A DNA stretch of 9,052 nucleotides, taken from positions 1-9,052 of the forward strand of contig DYKL01000125.1 in the NCBI GenBank assembly GCA_020722645.1. The letters are read 5' to 3'. The stretch comes from Acetofilamentum sp. Lineage in GTDB: Bacteria > Bacteroidota > Bacteroidia > Bacteroidales > JAFGUD01. Of this stretch, positions 5,926 through 9,052 are shown piece after piece. The first letter of the stretch is position 1, and each line of letters opens with the position of its first letter. The position numbers were made by a program, and so were the translations under genes. Under the pieces are notes generated by a model, which was given only the letters and a program-made list of their open reading frames with translations, searched no databases and was not told where the DNA came from.

Positions 5926-6780
5926 TCAATTTTCTAACATTTTTTTAAGGCTATCAAACCAGTGCTGGATTTGAAGATTAAAATCAGTTTTAATTTTTTC
6001 TTTGCTCATTACACTATAAAAAGGTCTTTTAGCCGGTCTGGGAAATTTTTCGGAAGAAACAGGAACAACATTACATTCAATTTTTTTAATATTACAGATT
6101 GCTTTTGCAAAATCGTACCAAGAACAGACACCCTCGTTTGAATACTGATATAATCCATAATTTTGGACATTTTTATTAGCAATGTCATCTGCAATTTTTA
6201 GGCAGCAATAAGCCAAGTCTGCTGCATTTGTAGGGCAACCTATCTGGTCGTTGACAACTTCTATTTGGGGCTTTTCGGTAGCAATTTTAATAATGGTTTT
6301 GACAAAATTATTTCCAAAAACACTGTATAACCAAGAAGTTCGGATATTTATCCCTTTTTTGTATTTAAGAACCGCATTTTCGCCGCCAAGTTTAGTCCTT
6401 CCGTAAGCACTCTGTGGATTCGTAGTGTCATTTTCGGTGTAAGGCTTATGATTTTTGCCATCAAAAACATAATCAGTCGAAATGTTAATCAAAGGGATAT
6501 TATATTTTTTTGCAACTTCGGTAAGATTTTGCACACCGGTAACATTTATTAAAAATGCGTTTTCATAATCTTCTTCGGCTTTATCAACGGCTGTATAAGC
6601 GGCACAATTTACAATAAAATCTATTTTGTTGCTCTCAACATATTCACTTACCATTGATTTTTTTGTAATATCTAAATCTTCAACATCAACAAAAAAATAG
6701 TTAAAAGAAAAAGTTTTAGAAATTTTTTCGATTTCGTGTCCTAATTGTCCTTTTGAACCGCAAATCAGTATATTTTTCAT
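5926..6780 (-). CDS. rfbD: dTDP-4-dehydrorhamnose reductase (RmlD)
   Basis: 284 residues, the usual length for RmlD. This cytoplasmic enzyme does the last step of dTDP-L-rhamnose synthesis, the NAD(P)H-dependent reduction of dTDP-6-deoxy-L-lyxo-4-hexulose, feeding O-antigen or other surface glycans. Visible features are the Rossmann GxxGxxG motif GSKGQLG (8-14), NCAAYTAVDKAE (58-69), STDYVFDG (101-108), the short-chain dehydrogenase catalytic pair Tyr126 and Lys130 in YGRTK, RTSW (147-150), and the substrate-side RPxxS-like stretch around 248-257. All key residues seem present. It is the last gene of a minus-strand operon, 15 bases after the thioredoxin-domain gene. The partners rfbA, rfbB and rfbC are not in the window, so this copy is separated from the usual cluster. 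A sugar-nucleotide reductase with another substrate cannot be excluded. Confidence 0.92.
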   Translation of the reverse strand: MKNILICGSKGQLGHEIEKISKTFSFNYFFVDVEDLDITKKSMVSEYVESNKIDFIVNCAAYTAVDKAEEDYENAFLINVTGVQNLTEVAKKYNIPLINISTDYVFDGKNHKPYTENDTTNPQSAYGRTKLGGENAVLKYKKGINIRTSWLYSVFGNNFVKTIIKIATEKPQIEVVNDQIGCPTNAADLAYCCLKIADDIANKNVQNYGLYQYSNEGVCSWYDFAKAICNIKKIECNVVPVSSEKFPRPAKRPFYSVMSKEKIKTDFNLQIQHWFDSLKKMLEN

Positions 6781-6795
6781 TGTTATATTTTTTTA

Positions 6796-7827
6796 TTATT
6801 TTATTTTTCCGGAAAACGTTTTTTGGAAATCCTGAAATTGAGATGTTTTGTATGAATCAGAAGAAAAGTAAAAAAGAATAGGTTCTAATTGTTCAGGGGT
6901 TAAATAGCTCTTAATTAGGGTTATAACTTTAAAATTTTCGTCTAAAATAACTACGGAAGGGAAAAAAAATTGTTGCTGAAAAATCTCCAAAGCAAGTTCG
7001 TTTGGTTGTCCTACGCCAAGACTTTTATAATCTCTGCCATTTATCGAAATAGTGTTTTGATAAGCAGCATTAAAAGATATAAGATAAAAATTTTTGTTAA
7101 TCTCGTCAGCAATAACTGAATTTGAGAAGGTTATTTTTTCCATAACTCTGCAACTGTTGCACCAGTCCACATAAGTATAAAGCAAATACATTTTTTTTGT
7201 TTGTTTTGAAGCTTCAAAAGCTTTTTCAAACGAAGTCCAGTCAGGTGTACCTAAAGTATCGGGTTTATTTTCGTCAGGAATATTTTCAATATCTTTAGCA
7301 AACTTTTTAGGGTATCTGAACATAAAAGCAGTATGAAAATCGTTGAAATCGACAAAATTGTTAAGACTTTCGGCAAAATAAATAATAAAAGGCTCTATCT
7401 GATATGGTTCAAGATATCCGGGAACAGGAAATGACTGGTTATTTGTTGATATAAAAACAGTTGTAGGAAAACTTAACTTGCCGTTAGTCAATTTAATAAC
7501 AAGCGAATTGTATTTACCTTGCGGACCGTATTTTTTATTTCTAAAAGTTAAAGTATCTTTGGTTTCGGCATTTATCTGAATAGGATAAAAATTAGTGTTT
7601 ATGTAACCGGCAATTGATTTATTTGAATAAGTAGTCTGCAGCATATACTTACACCAGCCGCACCAATTAGTGTATATATCAATAATATATGGTTTTGGAT
7701 GAGTTTTGTTCAACTCTTCGGCTTTTTCAATGGTTATCCAGTTAACTAATGATTTTTCAGTAGTATCAACCTGAGAGTATAGGTTAAGCGATAAGAAAAA
7801 TAAAATGAAGAATAAAAACCTGTACAT
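6796..7827 (-). CDS. Exported protein with two tandem thioredoxin-like domains
   Basis: 343 residues. The signal peptide (1-18, cut LYS|Q) places it in the periplasm. Two homologous thioredoxin-fold domains follow. The first has active site WCGWC (Cys56, Cys59) and a cis-Pro at 121 (SFPTTV). The second has WCNSC (Cys223, Cys226) and Pro290 (FFPSVV). The domains share W....KA.E...K, WC..C..M...T.SN, IA..IN.NFY and NA at an offset of about 167 residues, so the protein arose by internal duplication. The CGWCK active site resembles the Thioredoxin_7/DUF255 group, which reduces or isomerises disulfides in exported proteins. The specific substrate is unknown. It is the middle gene of the operon. 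Its start is 2 bases after the stop of the PAS gene, so translational coupling is likely. Confidence 0.85.
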   Translation of the reverse strand: MYRFLFFILFFLSLNLYSQVDTTEKSLVNWITIEKAEELNKTHPKPYIIDIYTNWCGWCKYMLQTTYSNKSIAGYINTNFYPIQINAETKDTLTFRNKKYGPQGKYNSLVIKLTNGKLSFPTTVFISTNNQSFPVPGYLEPYQIEPFIIYFAESLNNFVDFNDFHTAFMFRYPKKFAKDIENIPDENKPDTLGTPDWTSFEKAFEASKQTKKMYLLYTYVDWCNSCRVMEKITFSNSVIADEINKNFYLISFNAAYQNTISINGRDYKSLGVGQPNELALEIFQQQFFFPSVVILDENFKVITLIKSYLTPEQLEPILFYFSSDSYKTSQFQDFQKTFSGKIK

Positions 7828-7829
7828 AA

Positions 7830-8531
7830 TTAGATATTTTTTAATGCCATTTTTAAAGCAGTATAATCGGTATCAATAATAACGTAATTAACATCGTTTG
7901 TATTGTTATCAACCAATGGTATTATGCGTCTTTGAATGTGAAATGTATTTTCACCCAGTTTGTGTTCAAAAGTAAATTGTATAGGTTTGTTGTCATTTTT
8001 GCACTTTACTATTAACTGTTTAATCTCTTCATCTTCAAAATCAAAGAAATTAATTTTTTTATTCTTCAAATCTTCTTCGGTATATTTATATAATTGCAAA
8101 AAGCTTAAATTATTCCACAGAATACTTTGTTCTTTGTTCAGAATAACAATCCCGTCCATCGTATTATTAATAATTGTACTCAACTTATCAACTTCAAATT
8201 TTTTAATAAATAATTCACGTTCCTGAATTTTTATCATAGCAAATACCTGTTTTATTTTAGTATTGTTGAAATAAAAAAGAAAGATTACAACGATAGTCAT
8301 AAAAATAAAACCAGCCAGAAACAGATTCTTCATCATTTTTTGAGTCTGAATTTGAGTTTTGTACATAAAAATCTCATCAAATGAATTATCTTCGGGTAAA
8401 TAATCATAAGATAAATTATTAAGACTGTCGGTAGGTATTGGATATACAAAGCTTTTGTTAGAGTCTTTCTGAGAAAAAACAGACAAAGGAATCAGATAAA
8501 ATAAAATCAGGATTAAAAATTGATATTTCAT
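7830..8531 (-). CDS. Membrane-anchored PAS-domain protein without an output domain
   Basis: 233 residues. A signal peptide (1-20, cut VFS|Q) precedes a short extracytoplasmic segment (about 21-67), one membrane helix (about 69-88), a charged coiled-coil-like linker (about 91-118) and a PAS domain (about 117-225) with the typical NNTMDGIVILNKE, ILWNN.SF and Y.Y..EDL patterns. PAS domains bind small ligands or cofactors or mediate dimerisation. No histidine kinase, GGDEF, phosphatase or DNA-binding domain follows. The stop is a clean TAA just before the next gene, so this is not an obvious truncation. A missing kinase partner in trans, or a decayed sensor kinase, are both possible. The start at 8531 has an in-frame TGA 15 bases upstream, which rules out starts inside the adjacent octamer array. 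It is the first gene of the operon. Confidence 0.8.
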   Translation of the reverse strand: MKYQFLILILFYLIPLSVFSQKDSNKSFVYPIPTDSLNNLSYDYLPEDNSFDEIFMYKTQIQTQKMMKNLFLAGFIFMTIVVIFLFYFNNTKIKQVFAMIKIQERELFIKKFEVDKLSTIINNTMDGIVILNKEQSILWNNLSFLQLYKYTEEDLKNKKINFFDFEDEEIKQLIVKCKNDNKPIQFTFEHKLGENTFHIQRRIIPLVDNNTNDVNYVIIDTDYTALKMALKNI

Positions 8532-8541
8532 TGCTTTATTA

Positions 8542-8685
8542 TTTCATTGTTTCATTGTTTCATTGTTTCATTGTTGCATTGTTGCATTGTTTCATTGTTG
8601 CATTGTTGCATTGTTTCATTGTTGCATTGTTGCATTGTTTCATTGTTGCATTGTTGCATTGTTGCATTGTTGCATTGTTTCATGA
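8542..8685. repeat. Octamer tandem array, 17 units of TT(T/G)CATTG, in the operon leader
   Basis: Units are TTTCATTG (A) or TTGCATTG (B) in the order A A A A B B A B B A B B A B B B B, followed by a broken unit (8678-8685). The ABB pattern makes a 24-bp higher-order repeat of four copies. The array ends 10 bases before the start codon of the PAS gene, and the start codon itself sits in a CAATGAAA-like context that resembles a unit. The two plus-strand open frames across it (FHCFIV.LLHCC type peptides) are artefacts of the repeat. Eight bases is not a multiple of 3, so unit changes would not preserve a frame. Confidence 0.92.
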
Positions 8686-8711
8686 GTTTTCAACGGTTTT
8701 AAACCAAGACC

Positions 8712-8748
8712 GATATTTCCAATATGACAAAAAGTGGGTAAATACCAC
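8712..8748 (+). repeat. Hairpin-bearing element, copy 1
   Basis: GATATTTCCAATATGAC (8712-8728), then a spacer and GTGGGTAAATACCAC (8734-8748). ATATT/AATAT around TCC and GTGG/CCAC around GTAAATA can each pair. The same layout recurs at 8885-8924. Confidence 0.6.
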
Positions 8749-8884
8749 GTATAATAGTCCTGCTGGAAGCAACTTGTCTGCATTAATAGTCTGATGTTCA
8801 ATTAAGAACAATGTACAATTAATTGCACTTAGGAATTTTTATATTTTTTAAATGCTAAGATCCTTACAGGACAAGTTCAAGCAA

Positions 8885-8924
8885 GATATTTCCAATATGA
8901 CTGGGGGTGGGGGTAAATTCCACC
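8885..8924 (+). repeat. Hairpin-bearing element, copy 2
   Basis: The 17 bases 8885-8901 are identical to copy 1, 173 bases away. The following part has changed to a G-rich string (TGGGGGTGGGGG) but still ends TAAATTCCACC, so the GGTGG/CCACC pairing is retained and even lengthened. Conservation of pairing despite base changes suggests the fold matters. Confidence 0.6.
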
Positions 8925-8964
8925 TTAAATTCAACTATTTAATTCAAGTGCGAAACTTCAGTTA

Positions 8965-9052
8965 AATTATCAAATTATCAAATTATCAAATTACCAAATT
9001 ATCACATTAACTAATTATCACATTGGCACATTAACTAATTATCACATTGGCA
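8965..9052. repeat. Octamer tandem array, 11 units, running off the window
   Basis: Units are three AATTATCA, AATTACCA, AATTATCA, CATTAACT, AATTATCA, CATTGGCA, CATTAACT, AATTATCA and CATTGGCA. The last six make a 24-bp pattern (CATTAACT, AATTATCA, CATTGGCA) repeated twice. It is the same family as the array at 5365-5468. Its end is not in the window. Confidence 0.85.

Larger units (their letters stand above)
8686..8964. other. Non-coding stretch with a duplicated element
   Basis: I see no gene here. It contains the two copies of a 17-bp-plus element (separate entries), a 10-bp palindrome CAATTAATTG at 8816-8825, and an 8-bp inverted pair AACTTGTC (8771-8778) and GACAAGTT (8870-8877). I found no TAnnTTTG box on the minus strand for the PAS operon in this stretch. 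Confidence 0.5.

Noticed and set aside
8520..8794. Two overlapping plus-strand open frames (LLHCCIVSLLHCC type)
   Set aside because: They are translations of the octamer array. A period-8 repeat gives a 24-base protein period in every frame without stops. The tail RYFQYDKKW has no family I recognise and copy 2 of the same DNA hits a stop at once.
2798..9052. Template repeat or reverse transcriptase of a DGR inside the window
   Set aside because: I looked for another GGCAGTTGG...GGGTTCCG-like stretch with AAC runs on both strands and for an RT-like open frame, and saw neither. The donor, if any, is outside.

Overview
The window looks like an AT-rich chromosomal segment of a Bacteroidota member, probably in or near the Bacteroidales. 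Supporting signs are: four exported proteins whose predicted signal-peptidase cut leaves an N-terminal Gln (AFS|Q, VYS|Q, LYS|Q, VFS|Q); promoter-like TAnnTTTG boxes with A-rich leaders and no Shine-Dalgarno; a ribosomal protein THX gene; and intergenic octamer and palindrome repeats of a kind common in this phylum. No tRNA, rRNA, CRISPR or transposase gene was seen.

Left part, positions 1-5200, minus strand. Two genes for large exported proteins are separated by about 670 bases dense in palindromes. The upstream gene (2798-5200) encodes a signal peptide, a helical N-terminus, a long leucine-rich-repeat solenoid and a C-terminal FGE-sulfatase/C-type-lectin-fold domain. Its last about 100 bases have the properties of a diversity-generating retroelement (DGR) variable region: a cluster of Asn-derived-looking codons ending in C inside a conserved GGSW...CRSA.R...GFR frame, at the very 3' end of the gene and much richer in GC than its surroundings. 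No reverse transcriptase or template repeat lies in the window, so the donor would have to be elsewhere. The downstream gene (21-2129) encodes a von Willebrand factor A protein with a beta-propeller that appears cut off by a frameshift close to the window edge.

Middle part, 5201-5925. A divergent intergenic region carries an array of 8-bp repeats next to a Bacteroidota-type promoter, then the tiny plus-strand gene for ribosomal protein THX (start corrected to 5531) and a clear bidirectional terminator. Next comes a short repeat-rich spacer.

Right part, 5926-8531, minus strand. A tight three-gene operon reads, in transcription order, a membrane-anchored PAS sensor-like protein, an exported double-thioredoxin-domain protein and dTDP-4-dehydrorhamnose reductase (rfbD). 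Its first start codon is preceded within 10 bases by 17 copies of an 8-bp repeat that show a 24-bp higher-order order. The last about 370 bases are non-coding and hold a duplicated hairpin-bearing element and a second array of the first octamer family, which runs off the window.

The item most deserving follow-up is the putative DGR variable region on an LRR scaffold. The dense palindrome cluster just downstream of it and the octamer array in the operon leader come next.
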